Made by a program: the position numbers and the translations under genes | The notes under the pieces: model-generated | What the model was told of the DNA's origin: nothing | The model's input: the letters and a program-made list of their open reading frames with translations, nothing else | The model's database searches: none | Assembly (NCBI RefSeq): GCF_000759475.1 | Contig: NZ_CP009454.1 | Coordinates: 868,001 to 932,000, forward strand | Length of the DNA: 64,000 nucleotides | Source of the DNA: Pantoea rwandensis | GTDB taxonomy: Bacteria > Pseudomonadota > Gammaproteobacteria > Enterobacterales > Enterobacteriaceae | Reading direction: 5' to 3' | Shown: positions 18,864 through 43,095 of the stretch, in pieces | Layout: each line of letters begins with the position of its first letter | Position numbering within the stretch: the stretch's first letter is position 1

Positions 18864-20665
18864 TGGAAGGTCAAACGTTACTCACCGCCGGAGTGATTTA
18901 TCTGGTGGCTGCTGTGGTTGTGGTGCCGATTGCGGCACGACTTGGCATTGGTGCCGTACTGGGTTATCTGCTGGCCGGCATTGCCATCGGCCCGTGGGGG
19001 CTAGGCTTTATCAGCGACGTTGATGAGATTCTGCACTTCTCCGAACTCGGCGTGGTGTTCCTGATGTTCATCATCGGACTGGAGTTGAATCCCGCCAAGC
19101 TCTGGGCGTTAAGACGTTCAATCTTTGGCGTGGGCGCTGCGCAGGTATTGGTTTCTGCGGCGATTCTTGGTGTGCTGTTGTGGCTAACCAACTTTAGCTG
19201 GCAGGCCGCGACTATCGGCGGGATTGGCCTGGCCATGTCCTCCACGGCCATGGCACTGCAATTGATGCGCGATAAAGGCATGAATCGTAGCGAAGCGGGA
19301 CAGCTCGGCTTCTCAGTGCTCCTCTTCCAGGATTTGGCTGTCATCCCCGCATTAGCACTTGTGCCCTTGCTGGCCGGTGGGGACAGCGGTCATGTTGACT
19401 GGCTGAAAGTGGGTATGAAGGTGCTGGCGTTTGCCGGCATGCTGGTGGGTGGCCGTTATCTGCTGCGTCCGATTTTCCGCTTTATCGCCGCTTCCGGTGT
19501 GCGTGAAGTGTTCACGGCGGCTTCATTATTACTGGTGCTGGGCTCGGCGCTGTTTATGGATATGCTAGGGCTGTCGATGGCCCTCGGCACCTTTATCGCC
19601 GGGATCCTGCTGGCCGAGAGTGAATATCGGCACGAGCTTGAAGTGGCGATCGAACCCTTCAAAGGGTTGCTGCTCGGGCTGTTCTTTATTTCCGTCGGCA
19701 TGGCGCTGAATTTGGGCGTGCTCTATACCCATATCGCGGAAATTATCCTTGGCGTAGTGATTCTGGTGGCGGTGAAAACGCTGGTGCTCTATGTGCTGGG
19801 CCGTATTTATGGCTTACGCAGTTCCGAGCGCCTGCAGTTTGCCGGGGTGCTTAGCCAGGGCGGTGAATTTGCTTTTGTGCTGTTTTCGGCGGCCTCGTCG
19901 GCCAAACTGTTTAGCGGCGATCAATTACCCCTGTTGCTGGTGACGGTGACGCTGTCGATGATGACTACACCGCTGTTGATGCAGGGTGTAGATAAAATTC
20001 TCGCACGTCGGTTCAATGAGCCCGATGATGACAATGAGAAGCCGTTTGTCGAAGATGATCAGCCGCAGGTGATTGTGGTGGGCTTTGGTCGTTTTGGTCA
20101 GGTGGTGGGTCGCTTGCTGATGGCTAACAATAAGCGTATTACGGTGCTGGAGCGTGACATCTCGGCTGTCAGCCTGATGCGCAAATATGGCTATAAGGTT
20201 TACTATGGCGATGCCACTGAGCTTGAGTTACTGCGTGCTGCCGGTGCGGAGAATGCACAATCCATTGTGATTACCTGCAATGATCCGGAAGATTCGATGT
20301 CCATCGTTCACCTTTGCCAGCAGCACTTCCCGCAGTTGGAAATCCTGGCGCGTGCGCGTGGCCGTGTGGAAGCCCATGAGTTACTGCAAGCGGGCGTCAC
20401 GCTGTTCTCGCGTGAAACCTTCTCCAGTGCGCTGGAACTGGGGCGCAAGACGCTAATTTCACTCGGCATGCATCCGCATCAGGCGCAACGTGCGCAACAG
20501 CACTTCCGTCGACTCGATATGCGCATGCTGCGTGAGCTGGTGCCAAGCCACGATGATAACGCGCAGGCCTCACGCGTGCGTGAAGCTCGCCGTGAGTTAG
20601 AAGACATCTTCCAGCGCGAAATGCAGCATGAAAAGCGCCAGATCGACGGTTGGGATGACGAGTAG
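18863..20665 (+). CDS. kefB: Glutathione-regulated K+/H+ antiporter KefB
   Basis: A 600-residue CPA2 antiporter (E. coli 601) that releases K+ and acidifies the cytoplasm when glutathione adducts form, protecting against electrophiles. The first 380 residues or so are membrane helices, including [16 protein letters not shown] and [18 protein letters not shown]. The RCK/KTN domain follows, with [15 protein letters not shown] as the Rossmann nucleotide site and [19 protein letters not shown] near the end. ATG at 18863 is preferred to the GTG one codon earlier. Confidence 0.96.
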   Translation: MEGQTLLTAGVIYLVAAVVVVPIAARLGIGAVLGYLLAGIAIGPWGLGFISDVDEILHFSELGVVFLMFIIGLELNPAKLWALRRSIFGVGAAQVLVSAAILGVLLWLTNFSWQAATIGGIGLAMSSTAMALQLMRDKGMNRSEAGQLGFSVLLFQDLAVIPALALVPLLAGGDSGHVDWLKVGMKVLAFAGMLVGGRYLLRPIFRFIAASGVREVFTAASLLLVLGSALFMDMLGLSMALGTFIAGILLAESEYRHELEVAIEPFKGLLLGLFFISVGMALNLGVLYTHIAEIILGVVILVAVKTLVLYVLGRIYGLRSSERLQFAGVLSQGGEFAFVLFSAASSAKLFSGDQLPLLLVTVTLSMMTTPLLMQGVDKILARRFNEPDDDNEKPFVEDDQPQVIVVGFGRFGQVVGRLLMANNKRITVLERDISAVSLMRKYGYKVYYGDATELELLRAAGAENAQSIVITCNDPEDSMSIVHLCQQHFPQLEILARARGRVEAHELLQAGVTLFSRETFSSALELGRKTLISLGMHPHQAQRAQQHFRRLDMRMLRELVPSHDDNAQASRVREARRELEDIFQREMQHEKRQIDGWDDE

Positions 20666-20711
20666 GACTACACTTAACATATCCGTTGCTTAATAGCGGG
20701 CAGGAAAGAGT

Positions 20712-20906
20712 ATGCGTAAACGTTTTATTGCTGGTGCGGTATGTCCGCAATGTCAGGAAAAAGACACGCTGGCGTTATGGCGTGAAAACAATGTCGAAGT
20801 GGTGGAGTGCGTGCAGTGCGGCCATCAAATGCGTGAAGCGGATAAACAAGTTCGCGATAAGGTGCGCAGCAATGAGCAAGTGATCGGCATTTTTCATCCT
20901 GAGTAG
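20712..20906 (+). CDS. yheV: Zinc-ribbon protein YheV
   Basis: A 64-residue protein with two CxxC pairs, CPQC (residues 11-14) and CVQC (37-40), which should bind one zinc ion. It opens MRKRFIAGA and ends IGIFHPE, both conserved in E. coli YheV. Function is unknown. It lies 46 bp after kefB on the same strand. Confidence 0.9.
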   Translation: MRKRFIAGAVCPQCQEKDTLALWRENNVEVVECVQCGHQMREADKQVRDKVRSNEQVIGIFHPE

Positions 20907-21099
20907 CGGAATGGCGCAGCTTTTTTTAAGCTTAAACTTACAGCGGGATTGAATTCCGCTACAATCGGCGCCATTAACGCTGAGCAGTATGCAGCAACAC
21001 ATTTGTTGGCATCCTCAGTCTTGAACCTTTCTGGTTGGTTATTGCACGCAAAATAGACCAATGAGACGGGATCTCAGTTCTCAACGGTTAGGAGATATC

Positions 21100-21654
21100 A
21101 TGAAAGTAGCAAAAGACCTGGTGGTGAGCCTGGCGTATCAGGTTCGTACCGAAGACGGTGTGTTGGTTGACGAGTCACCGGTGAGTGCGCCGTTGGACTA
21201 TCTGCACGGTCATGGTTCCCTGATTTCTGGTCTGGAAAAAGCGCTGGAAAATCACGCGGTTGGCGATAAGTTTGATGTGCATATTCCGGCAAACGACGCT
21301 TACGGTCAGTACGATGACAACCTGGTGCAGCGTGTACCAAAAGACGTGTTCATGGGCGTCGACGAACTGCAGGTTGGCATGCGCTTCCTGGCAGAAACCG
21401 ATCAGGGTCCAGTGCCGGTTGAAATCACCGAAGTGGAAGACGAGCACGTTGTGGTTGATGGTAACCACATGCTGGCGGGTCAGAACCTGAACTTCAACGT
21501 GGAAGTGGTAGCGATCCGTGAAGCAACGGAAGAAGAAATCGCTCACGGCCATGTGCATGGCGCGGATGGTCATCATCATGACCACGATCACGACCATGGT
21601 CACGATCACGGCCAGGGAGGTTGTGGTACTGGCGGTTGCGGCTGCAGCCACTAA
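21100..21654 (+). CDS. slyD: FKBP-type prolyl isomerase and metallochaperone SlyD
   Basis: A 184-residue cytoplasmic folding factor (E. coli 196). The first 150 residues hold the FKBP domain with its inserted chaperone flap (residues about 70-130) and read nearly identical to E. coli. The C-terminal tail (from about residue 152) is rich in His and Asp and ends with cysteine-glycine repeats. It binds Ni2+ and supplies hydrogenase assembly. The tail is shorter than in E. coli. GGAG at 21091-21094 supports 21100. Convergent with slyX across a strong terminator. Confidence 0.96.
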   Translation: MKVAKDLVVSLAYQVRTEDGVLVDESPVSAPLDYLHGHGSLISGLEKALENHAVGDKFDVHIPANDAYGQYDDNLVQRVPKDVFMGVDELQVGMRFLAETDQGPVPVEITEVEDEHVVVDGNHMLAGQNLNFNVEVVAIREATEEEIAHGHVHGADGHHHDHDHDHGHDHGQGGCGTGGCGCSH

Positions 21655-21670
21655 GTTCTTCATTGAACAA

Positions 21671-21698
21671 CAAAAGGCCACCTCCGGGTGGCCTTTTG
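21671..21698. terminator. Bidirectional terminator slyD / slyX
   Basis: A perfect 12-bp stem, CAAAAGGCCACC (21671-21682) and its complement (21687-21698), with a TCCG tetraloop. A/T runs lie on both sides, so it can serve both genes. Confidence 0.9.
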
Positions 21699-21700
21699 CT

Positions 21701-21919
21701 TTAATAGTGCGGTGGTGGCGTCTCTTCGGACTGCGAAGCAATCGGTGAGGGTGTCGCTGCTTTCACTTTATCCACTAATAAACGTACCTGTTCGCGCATA
21801 CGACTCATCTCTAGTTCGTGTTGAGTCACCGTCAGATTGAGCTGATCGATGGTATGCTCCTGAAATGCCAGTTTGCTCTCCAGCGCCTCAAGGCGTTGTT
21901 CCCACTCTTCATGCTGCAT
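21701..21919 (-). CDS. slyX: SlyX coiled-coil protein
   Basis: A 72-residue protein, the same length as E. coli SlyX. It has heptad-like helices ([19 protein letters not shown]) that suggest a coiled coil, and ends EETPPPHY, which is conserved. Function is unknown. ATGATG at the start allows 21922 or 21919; GGAGAAGAG upstream fits 21919 better. The open frame continuing to 22009 is not conserved. Confidence 0.9.
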   Translation of the reverse strand: MQHEEWEQRLEALESKLAFQEHTIDQLNLTVTQHELEMSRMREQVRLLVDKVKAATPSPIASQSEETPPPHY

Positions 21920-22055
21920 CATCTCTTCTCCTGTCACGGTGCTGCGCCTGGCGCGTATCGGGCGTGATTCTACGGCCTTTAGCGCCAGAATCACCCGATT
22001 TTTAACCATTATGGGGCTTTGCGGTTGAAATCAGCGCTAATGCCTTCATCTCTGG

Positions 22056-22085
22056 TGAAACTTCCTGATGCAAAAAAGGTCGGAT
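22056..22085 (+). promoter_or_regulatory. fkpA: Candidate sigma-E promoter of fkpA
   Basis: GAAACTT (22057-22063), 16 bases, then TCGGA (22080-22084). This fits the sigma-E pattern GGAACTT-N15/16-TCTGA at 10 of 12 positions. E. coli fkpA belongs to the sigma-E regulon. The distance to the start (about 115 bp) is plausible. Confidence 0.5.
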
Positions 22086-22198
22086 GTTAAGCGGGTAATT
22101 ACGTTGTGGGAGTGTTCGCCGCTGCCACGTAAAGTTATAGTGTGGGCCACTGTCCGCAATGATTCCCGAGGTTTAGATGCTTCGGTTTTGGAGAAAGG

Positions 22199-23029
22199 AT
22201 GAAATCACTGTTTAAAGTCACATTGTTAGCTACCACCATGGCCATTGCGCTGAATGCACCGCTGGCAATGGCAGCTGAAACCGCTGCGGCTCCGGCTGAC
22301 GCTGCTCAGGCAGCACCGCAGGCACCGAAAAATGCTGCCTTCAAAAACGAAGACCAGCAGTCAGCTTATGCGCTGGGTGCCTCTTTGGGTCGCTACATGG
22401 ACAACTCTCTGAAGGAACAAGAGAAGCTGGGCATCAAACTGGACAAAGATCAGCTGATCGCAGGTGTTCAGGATGCATTCGGTGGCAAGAGCAAACTGTC
22501 TGATCAAGAGATCGAGCAGACACTGCAAGCCTTCGAAGGCCGCGTGAAAGGCGCTGCACAGGCGAAGATGGAAAAAGACGCGAAAGAGAACTCTGACAAG
22601 GGTGCCGCTTACGCTGATAAATTCGCCAAAGAAAAAGGCGTGAAGAAAACTGAATCTGGCTTGCTGTATCAGGTTGAGAAAGAAGGCACCGGTGACGCGC
22701 CTAAAGACAGCGACACCGTCGTCGTGAACTATAAAGGTACGCTGATTGACGGTACCGAGTTCGATAACTCTTACACCCGTGGCGAGCCACTGTCATTCCG
22801 TCTCGACGGCGTGATCCCAGGCTGGACCGAAGGTCTGAAGCACGTGAAGAAAGGCGGCAAGATCAAGCTGGTGATCCCACCGAACCTGGCTTACGGCAAA
22901 AATGGCGTTCCGGGCATTCCGGCCAACTCAACGCTGGTATTTGATGTTGAGCTGCTGGATATCAAGCCAGCGCCAAAAGCGGATGAGAAAGCACAGGCTC
23001 CGGCCACTGCTGATAAGAAAGCGCAGTAA
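22199..23029 (+). CDS. fkpA: Periplasmic FKBP-type isomerase and chaperone FkpA
   Basis: A 276-residue periplasmic prolyl isomerase and chaperone (E. coli 270). The signal peptide is MKSLFK plus a hydrophobic run ending APLAMA before AETA. The N-terminal helical dimerisation domain (about 40-140) includes QSAYALGASLGRYM. The FKBP domain (about 150-258) includes VVVNYKGTLIDGTEFD and VIPPNLAYG. The Ala/Pro-rich linker after the signal peptide and the charged C-tail are slightly longer than in E. coli. AGAAAGG precedes the start. Confidence 0.96.
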   Translation: MKSLFKVTLLATTMAIALNAPLAMAAETAAAPADAAQAAPQAPKNAAFKNEDQQSAYALGASLGRYMDNSLKEQEKLGIKLDKDQLIAGVQDAFGGKSKLSDQEIEQTLQAFEGRVKGAAQAKMEKDAKENSDKGAAYADKFAKEKGVKKTESGLLYQVEKEGTGDAPKDSDTVVVNYKGTLIDGTEFDNSYTRGEPLSFRLDGVIPGWTEGLKHVKKGGKIKLVIPPNLAYGKNGVPGIPANSTLVFDVELLDIKPAPKADEKAQAPATADKKAQ

Positions 23030-23045
23030 TCTGCTTGCGCTTCTG

Positions 23046-23073
23046 ACGCCGCCTCCGGGCGGCGTTTTTATTT
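23046..23073 (+). terminator. Terminator after fkpA
   Basis: Stem ACGCCGCC (23046-23053), loop TCCG, GGCGGCGT (23058-23065), then TTTTATTT. Confidence 0.9.
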
Positions 23074-23286
23074 GTCCGCCAGACTTGAGATTCGCTGGCT
23101 GTACTCGCAATACTCAGGGCTGAACGAACATGCCGCCTTGCAGCAACCCAAATTGTTTAGGGGAATGAGTAAAGCTCTGGCTAAACATCCCGACATTTGC
23201 CAGACTAGCGCCTGCACAACTATCACAATATGAGTCTGCCCCAAAGCTGTCGAGACAGGCTCCAGCCATTTAGGGTAATGTCTTCG

Positions 23287-24009
23287 ATGTCTAATCCATT
23301 CAATCCCGGTGAACTGACTGACTTCGATTTACTGGAGCAACGTCCGTTCGAGCAAGCCGATTACGATATTCTCAAATCTTACGAAGCCGTCGTTGATGGC
23401 CTCGCGATGCTGATCGGCTCGCACTGCGAAATCGTGCTGCATTCACTGGAAGATTTGAAATGCTCCGCCGTGCGCATCGCCAACGGTGAACATACCGGCC
23501 GTAAAGTGGGCTCGCCGATTACCGATTTGGCATTGCGCATGCTGCATGATATGCATGGCGCAGACAGCAATGTGTCCCGTGCTTACTTCACGCGCGCCAA
23601 AAGCGGTGTGCTGATGAAATCTGTCACCATTGCGATTCGCAATCGTCAGCAGCGAGTGATTGGCCTGCTGTGTATCAACATGAACCTTGATGTGCCGTTC
23701 TCGCAGATTATGTCGACCTTTATGCCGCCGGAGATGCAGCAGGTGGATTCCAACGTCAACTTTGCCAGCTCAGTCGAAGACCTGGTGATGCAAACGCTGG
23801 AATTTACCATTGAGGAAGTGAGTAACGACCGCAACGTCTCGAACAACGCCAAGAATCGCCAGATTGTGCTCAACCTGTATGAGAAGGGCATTTTTGATAT
23901 CAAGGATGCGATTAACCAGGTCGCTGACCGTCTCAATATTTCTAAGCACACGGTTTACCTCTACATCCGTCAGTTCAAAAGCGGTGACTTCCAGGGGCAG
24001 GATCGCTAA
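23287..24009 (+). CDS. yheO: YheO transcriptional regulator (PAS-like and HTH)
   Basis: A 240-residue regulator, equal in length to E. coli YheO when started at 23287 (MSNPFN). The N-terminal half is a YheO-type PAS-like sensor (about residues 25-140, with [12 protein letters not shown]). The C-terminal helix-turn-helix (about 195-235) reads [20 protein letters not shown]. Its stop overlaps the tusD start by one base, so it heads the tusDCB operon. The ligand is unknown. ATG at 23278 is an alternative start; neither has a strong ribosome site. Confidence 0.9.
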   Translation: MSNPFNPGELTDFDLLEQRPFEQADYDILKSYEAVVDGLAMLIGSHCEIVLHSLEDLKCSAVRIANGEHTGRKVGSPITDLALRMLHDMHGADSNVSRAYFTRAKSGVLMKSVTIAIRNRQQRVIGLLCINMNLDVPFSQIMSTFMPPEMQQVDSNVNFASSVEDLVMQTLEFTIEEVSNDRNVSNNAKNRQIVLNLYEKGIFDIKDAINQVADRLNISKHTVYLYIRQFKSGDFQGQDR

Positions 24010-24395
24010 TGCGCTATACCTTGCTGGTGACGGGGCCGGCGTACGGTACGCAGCATGCCAGTAGTGCATTGCTGTTTGCTCGTGCGTTGCTCAAAGCAGG
24101 GCATCAGCTGGAAAGTGTTTTCTTTTATAGAGAAGGCGTGCTGAATGCCAACCAGCTTAGTGCACCTGCCAGCGATGAAGTGGATGTGGTGCGCGCATGG
24201 CAACAACTGCGCGAAGAGAGCGGTGCCGCGCTGAATATTTGCGTGGCTGCCGCATTGCGCCGTGGCGTGACGGATGAACAGGAAGCCACTCGCTTGCAAC
24301 TGGCAGGCAGTAATTTGCAGCCTGGTTTTGAACTGAGCGGCTTAGGTGCGCTGGCAGAAGCCGCGTTGAGCTGTGATCGTCTGGTGCAATTCTGA
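24009..24395 (+). CDS. tusD: Sulfur relay protein TusD
   Basis: A 128-residue DsrE-fold subunit of the TusBCD hexamer. The complex takes persulfide sulfur from TusA and passes it to TusE for 2-thiolation of U34 in tRNAs for Lys, Glu and Gln. The sulfur-carrying cysteine is in [13 protein letters not shown], as in E. coli (Cys78). It overlaps yheO and tusC by one base each. Confidence 0.95.
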   Translation: MRYTLLVTGPAYGTQHASSALLFARALLKAGHQLESVFFYREGVLNANQLSAPASDEVDVVRAWQQLREESGAALNICVAAALRRGVTDEQEATRLQLAGSNLQPGFELSGLGALAEAALSCDRLVQF

Positions 24396-24754
24396 TGAAT
24401 CGCGTGGCATTTCTTTTCACTCAGGCACCTCACGGCAGCAGCGCGGGCAGGGAAGGGCTGGATGCGGTGCTGGCTACTGGCGCGCTCAGCGAAGACATTG
24501 GACTGTTCTTTATTGGCGATGGCGTGCTGCAACTGCAACGCGAACAGCAGCCTGAGCAGATTTTGGCTCGCAACTATATCGCGACGTTTGGCGTGCTCGA
24601 TCTCTACGACATCGACCAGTGTTTCGTCTGCCGCGAGTCACTTGATGCGCGCGGGCAAAGCCTGACGGCTGAACGTGTGATGACGGCTGAAGTGCTGGAT
24701 GCCGCGACACTGCGCCAGACACTCGCCACTTATCATCGAATCCTTCGTTTCTGA
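24395..24754 (+). CDS. tusC: Sulfur relay protein TusC
   Basis: A 119-residue DsrF-like subunit of TusBCD (E. coli 119). It opens [23 protein letters not shown] and carries the conserved [11 protein letters not shown] block. It overlaps tusD by one base and is followed by tusB after 9 bp. Confidence 0.95.
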   Translation: MNRVAFLFTQAPHGSSAGREGLDAVLATGALSEDIGLFFIGDGVLQLQREQQPEQILARNYIATFGVLDLYDIDQCFVCRESLDARGQSLTAERVMTAEVLDAATLRQTLATYHRILRF

Positions 24755-24763
24755 GAATCCAAC

Positions 24764-25051
24764 ATGCTCTACACGCTGCTGCAATCACCCTGGCAATGCG
24801 ATATCGATAGCCTGTTACTGCTGATGCAGGAGGGCGACGATTTGCTGCTAATGCAGGATGGCGTCACGGCGGCGCTTGAGGGCAGCCAGATGTTCATCAA
24901 GCTGCAAGCCTCTCCGGCCGCGCTTTGGGTCCTTGAGGAAGATGTGGTCGCGCGTGGGTTGGTTGAGCAAATTTCGACCAAAGTAGCACGTTTGGACTAT
25001 ACTGGTTTCGTTGCGATGACGGTGAAGCACCAACAACAAGTGGCCTGGTAG
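24764..25051 (+). CDS. tusB: Sulfur relay protein TusB
   Basis: A 95-residue DsrH-like subunit that completes TusBCD (E. coli 95). It opens MLYTLLQSPW and ends HQQQVAW, both conserved. Its stop lies just upstream of the str operon promoter. Confidence 0.93.
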   Translation: MLYTLLQSPWQCDIDSLLLLMQEGDDLLLMQDGVTAALEGSQMFIKLQASPAALWVLEEDVVARGLVEQISTKVARLDYTGFVAMTVKHQQQVAW

Positions 25052-25072
25052 CAAGGAAAACCTGGTTATTTC

Positions 25073-26119
<1,047 letters not shown>

Positions 26120-26140
26120 CAGCCACGTAGTTGTTATTAA

Positions 26141-26181
26141 CCCAGCGGGCGTCCCAGTGGCTTACCTGCTGGGCTTTTTTA
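26141..26181 (+). terminator. Terminator-like hairpin between rpsG and fusA
   Basis: CCCAGCGGG (26141-26149) pairs with CCTGCTGGG (26165-26173), nine pairs with one G-T, followed by C and six T. It lies inside the str operon, 32 bp before fusA, so it probably attenuates rather than ends transcription. Confidence 0.6.
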
Positions 26182-26182
26182 A

Positions 26183-28327
<2,145 letters not shown>

Positions 28328-28384
28328 GCTACGGTTTAAAAATTGTGAACTGATGCCTTCATGACTCATGAAGGCACAACGTAA

Positions 28385-29581
<1,197 letters not shown>

Positions 29582-29623
29582 TCGCGGAATGTCGGTGGCT
29601 GCCTGGGTAGCCGCCGCAGCACG

Positions 29624-29653
29624 AAAAGAGAGCACTTCGGTGCTCTTTTTTTT
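29624..29653 (+). terminator. str operon terminator
   Basis: Stem AGAGCAC (29629-29635), loop TTCG, GTGCTCT (29640-29646), then a run of T. Strong intrinsic terminator 43 bp after tufA. Confidence 0.92.
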
Positions 29654-29704
29654 GTCTGAAATTCGCCACTCAAGTCAATCCCACACAAAAGCTACGTTTG
29701 AAAT

Positions 29705-29723
29705 AAAAACTATTCTCATTTAC
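29705..29723. promoter_or_regulatory. Fur-like box upstream of bfd
   Basis: This 19-bp stretch contains TATTCTCATTTAC and matches the Fur consensus at about 11 of 19 positions, with the CATT half strongest. It lies 35 bp before bfd, whose E. coli counterpart is repressed by Fur. Confidence 0.5.
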
Positions 29724-29757
29724 ACTTTGATCAGAATTTGTACTGGAGTCGCAGTAA

Positions 29758-29952
29758 ATGTACGTCTGTCTGTGTAATGCCGTGAGTGACAAAACCCTCC
29801 GTGAAGTAGTACGTCGCTATCAACCCAAATCGATCCAACATCTTCGTCAACTGGTCCCTATTGGAAAACAGTGTGGTAAGTGCATCCGTTTTGCGCGCGA
29901 GATTATGGATGATGAGCTGCAGAAGGTACCGCTGTACAAAGAAATCGCTTAG
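29758..29952 (+). CDS. bfd: Bacterioferritin-associated ferredoxin
   Basis: A 64-residue [2Fe-2S] protein that passes electrons to bacterioferritin so that stored iron is released. The four cluster ligands are Cys4 and Cys6 (CLC) and Cys39 and Cys42 (CGKC). Same length as E. coli Bfd. It lies upstream of bfr, with a Fur-like box in front. Confidence 0.96.
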   Translation: MYVCLCNAVSDKTLREVVRRYQPKSIQHLRQLVPIGKQCGKCIRFAREIMDDELQKVPLYKEIA

Positions 29953-30056
29953 GTCGAATCGACATCCTCCGGCAATAACCACAAAAACAGTCCTGTTTTT
30001 TTGACTTCTTTTTATCCGCATCTACGATCTATTTACCTGGAAGCGGAGGAAGCAAA

Positions 30057-30539
30057 ATGAAGGGCGACAGTAAAATCATAACTCATCTCAATAAACTGCT
30101 GGGGAATGAACTGGTTGCGATTAATCAGTACTTTCTTCATGCACGTATGTTCAAAAACTGGGGGCTTATTCGCCTCAACGATGTCGAGTATCACGAATCC
30201 ATCGATGAAATGAAGCATGCGGACAAATACATCGAGCGCATTCTTTTTCTTGAAGGGATTCCAAATTTGCAGGATCTCGGCCGGTTGCGTATTGGTGAAG
30301 ATGTACCGGAAATGCTGCAGTCCGATCTGACGTTGGAGTTAGAAGGGGCGAAGGATTTACGTGAAGCAATTGCCTATGCCGACAAGGTACATGACTACGT
30401 AAGCCGCGACATGATGATTGAGATTCTGGGCGAGGAAGAGCATCACATTGACTGGCTGGAAACCGAACTCGACCTGATTCAAAAACTCGGTTTGCAGAAT
30501 TACCTGCAGGCGCAATTAAAAGATGAAAGCACAGACTAA
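30057..30539 (+). CDS. bfr: Bacterioferritin
   Basis: A 160-residue haem-containing iron store that assembles as a 24-mer (E. coli 158). The haem-bridging Met52 is present, and the ferroxidase ligands are all in place: Glu18, Glu51, His54, Glu94, Glu127 and His130. It is separated from bfd by 104 bp that may hold a separate promoter. GGAGGAAGC precedes the start. Confidence 0.96.
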   Translation: MKGDSKIITHLNKLLGNELVAINQYFLHARMFKNWGLIRLNDVEYHESIDEMKHADKYIERILFLEGIPNLQDLGRLRIGEDVPEMLQSDLTLELEGAKDLREAIAYADKVHDYVSRDMMIEILGEEEHHIDWLETELDLIQKLGLQNYLQAQLKDESTD

Positions 30540-30566
30540 AACCCTTTCGTTGTAGCAATGTCACAG

Positions 30567-30607
30567 AGCCTGTAAGGGGAAATATCGAGCCCCATACAGG
30601 CTTTTTC
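30567..30607 (+). terminator. Terminator after bfr
   Basis: AGCCTGTA (30567-30574) pairs with TACAGGCT (30595-30602), with an inner GGGG / CCCC pairing, followed by TTTT. It separates bfr from the S10 promoter. Confidence 0.88.
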
Positions 30608-30649
30608 GCATTTAGTCCGCAATTGATGTGGTTAAAAACGCATCACGGG

Positions 30650-30677
30650 TTGCTTCCTGAACTGATTTGCGTATAAT
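30650..30677 (+). promoter_or_regulatory. S10 operon promoter
   Basis: TTGCTT (30650-30655), 16 bases, TATAAT (30672-30677), followed by GCGCGGGCC, a GC-rich discriminator typical of stringently controlled ribosomal promoters. Confidence 0.88.
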
Positions 30678-30683
30678 GCGCGG

Positions 30684-31174
<491 letters not shown>

Positions 31175-31194
31175 TCAGGTCATCGAGCGATTGA

Positions 31195-33587
<2,393 letters not shown>

Positions 33588-33600
33588 TTTTAGAGGATAA

Positions 33601-33882
<282 letters not shown>

Positions 33883-33886
33883 GTAG

Positions 33887-35809
<1,923 letters not shown>

Positions 35810-35833
35810 TAGAATCCGCTTCCTCTAAAAAAT

Positions 35834-35867
35834 AAAATGAACGGCTCGTCTGAGCCGTTCATTTTTT
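35834..35867 (+). terminator. S10 operon terminator
   Basis: A perfect 14-bp stem (AAAATGAACGGCTC, 35834-35847, with its complement at 35852-35865), loop GTCT, ending in a T-run. Confidence 0.92.
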
Positions 35868-35897
35868 CTACCCATCTGCGAGATCCGGTGTTATAAT
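35868..35897 (+). promoter_or_regulatory. spc operon promoter
   Basis: TATAAT (35892-35897) followed by GCCGCGCCC, a GC-rich discriminator, as in the E. coli spc promoter. The -35 (around 35869-35874) is weak. About 80 nt of leader follow. Confidence 0.75.
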
Positions 35898-35966
35898 GCC
35901 GCGCCCTCAATTATGGGGCTTTTTAACGACCTGAGGTTTGGGTCCCGAAGTAGTAGTTGACATTAG

Positions 35967-37229
<1,263 letters not shown>

Positions 37230-37234
37230 GGTAG

Positions 37235-37549
<315 letters not shown>

Positions 37550-37563
37550 TTGTCACCATTTGA

Positions 37564-37974
<411 letters not shown>

Positions 37975-37986
37975 TCGGAGGATAAA

Positions 37987-38520
37987 ATGTCTCGTGTTGC
38001 AAAAGCACCTGTCGTTGTTCCTGCGGGCGTAGAGGTAAAACTCAACGGTCAGGAAATTTCGATCAAAGGCAAAAACGGCGAGCTGACTCGTACTATCAAC
38101 AGTGCTGTAGAAGTTAAGCATGCAGACAACGCCCTGACTTTCGCTCCACGCGAAGGCTTCTCGGACGCTTGGGCACAGGCAGGTACTGCTCGTGCGCTGC
38201 TGAACGGCATGGTTATCGGTGTTACCGAAGGCTTCACCAAGAAGCTGCAACTGGTTGGTGTTGGTTATCGTGCAGCTGTTAAAGGCAACTCTGTGAGCTT
38301 GGCCCTGGGCTTCTCTCACCCTGTTGACCATGCACTGCCGGCCGGCATCACTGCTGAATGTCCAACTCAGACTGAGATCGTGCTGAAAGGCGCTGATAAA
38401 CAGCTGATTGGTCAGGTTGCAGCGGATCTGCGCGCCTACCGTCGTCCTGAGCCTTACAAAGGCAAGGGTGTTCGTTACGCCGACGAAGTCGTGCGTACCA
38501 AAGAGGCTAAGAAGAAGTAA
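37987..38520 (+). CDS. rplF: 50S ribosomal protein L6
   Basis: A 177-residue protein near the sarcin-ricin loop and factor-binding site. Opens [19 protein letters not shown]. Carries the conserved [16 protein letters not shown] motif near its C-terminus. Confidence 0.98.
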   Translation: MSRVAKAPVVVPAGVEVKLNGQEISIKGKNGELTRTINSAVEVKHADNALTFAPREGFSDAWAQAGTARALLNGMVIGVTEGFTKKLQLVGVGYRAAVKGNSVSLALGFSHPVDHALPAGITAECPTQTEIVLKGADKQLIGQVAADLRAYRRPEPYKGKGVRYADEVVRTKEAKKK

Positions 38521-38883
<363 letters not shown>

Positions 38884-38888
38884 GGTAG

Positions 38889-39398
<510 letters not shown>

Positions 39399-39403
39399 TC
39401 ACG

Positions 39404-39583
39404 ATGGCTAAGACTATTAAAATTACACAAACCCGCAGTTCAATCGGCCGCCTGCCTAAGCACAAAGCCACTCTGGTTGGCTTGGGTCTGCGTCGTATTG
39501 GTCATACCGTTGAGCGTGAAGACACGCCAGCAGTGCGCGGTATGGTTAACGCGATTTCCTACATGCTGAAAGTGGAGGAGTAA
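39404..39583 (+). CDS. rpmD: 50S ribosomal protein L30
   Basis: A 59-residue protein. It opens [16 protein letters not shown] and ends [11 protein letters not shown], as in E. coli. Start at 39404, stop TAA at 39581-39583, three bases before rplO. Confidence 0.97.
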   Translation: MAKTIKITQTRSSIGRLPKHKATLVGLGLRRIGHTVEREDTPAVRGMVNAISYMLKVEE

Positions 39584-40021
<438 letters not shown>

Positions 40022-40028
40022 GTAGCAG

Positions 40029-41509
<1,481 letters not shown>

Positions 41510-41527
41510 TATTGTCACATATTTTTC

Positions 41528-41556
41528 TTGCAAAGTCGGGTTGAGCTGGCTAGATT
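41528..41556 (+). promoter_or_regulatory. alpha operon promoter
   Basis: TTGCAA (41528-41533), 17 bases, TAGATT (41551-41556). The -10 lies inside a short palindrome (GCTGGCTA / TAGCCAGC, 41545-41563). It matches the E. coli alpha promoter from memory. Confidence 0.7.
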
Positions 41557-41563
41557 AGCCAGC

Positions 41564-41675
41564 CAATCTTTTGTATGTCGATGCGTTACCATTTGAGTAT
41601 CCTGAAAACGGGCTTTTCAGCATGGGACGCATTTATTTAATTATAGGAGTGCATAGTGGCCCGTATAGCAGGCAT
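41564..41675 (+). promoter_or_regulatory. S4-binding alpha-operon leader pseudoknot
   Basis: Arms ATGCGTTACCAT (41581-41592) and ATGGGACGCAT (41622-41632) close a helix, with CTGAAAA and TTTTCAG inside, ahead of AGGAGTGCATAGTG. This is the alpha RBS pseudoknot: S4 traps it and blocks initiation at rpsM. E. coli has the same layout with different but paired bases in the outer stem. Confidence 0.85.
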
Positions 41676-42012
41676 TAACATTCCTGATCAAAAACATACC
41701 GTAATCGCATTAACTTCGATCTTCGGTATCGGCAAGACCCGTTCTAAAGCCATCTGTGCTTCAACGGGTATCGCTGAAAATGTTAAGATCAGAGAGCTGT
41801 CTGAAGAACAAATTGAACAGCTGCGTGAAGCAGTTGGTAAATTCGTTGTTGAAGGTGATCTGCGCCGTGAAATCACCCTGAGCATCAAGCGTCTGATGGA
41901 CCTTGGTTGCTATCGTGGTTTACGCCATCGTCGTGGTCTGCCAGTTCGCGGTCAGCGTACTAAGACCAATGCACGTACCCGTAAGGGTCCGCGTAAACCG
42001 ATCAAGAAATAA
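41656..42012 (+). CDS. rpsM: 30S ribosomal protein S13
   Basis: A 118-residue 30S head protein that contacts P-site tRNA and forms bridge B1. It starts with GTG (41656), as in E. coli, within the S4-regulated pseudoknot. Opens [19 protein letters not shown]; basic C-tail [12 protein letters not shown]. Confidence 0.98.
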   Translation: MARIAGINIPDQKHTVIALTSIFGIGKTRSKAICASTGIAENVKIRELSEEQIEQLREAVGKFVVEGDLRREITLSIKRLMDLGCYRGLRHRRGLPVRGQRTKTNARTRKGPRKPIKK

Positions 42013-42025
42013 TCGGGGTGAGTAA

Positions 42026-42418
<393 letters not shown>

Positions 42419-42431
42419 CGCCCGTTTTTAG

Positions 42432-43070
<639 letters not shown>

Positions 43071-43095
43071 AGCTTAGTACCAAAGAGAGGACACA

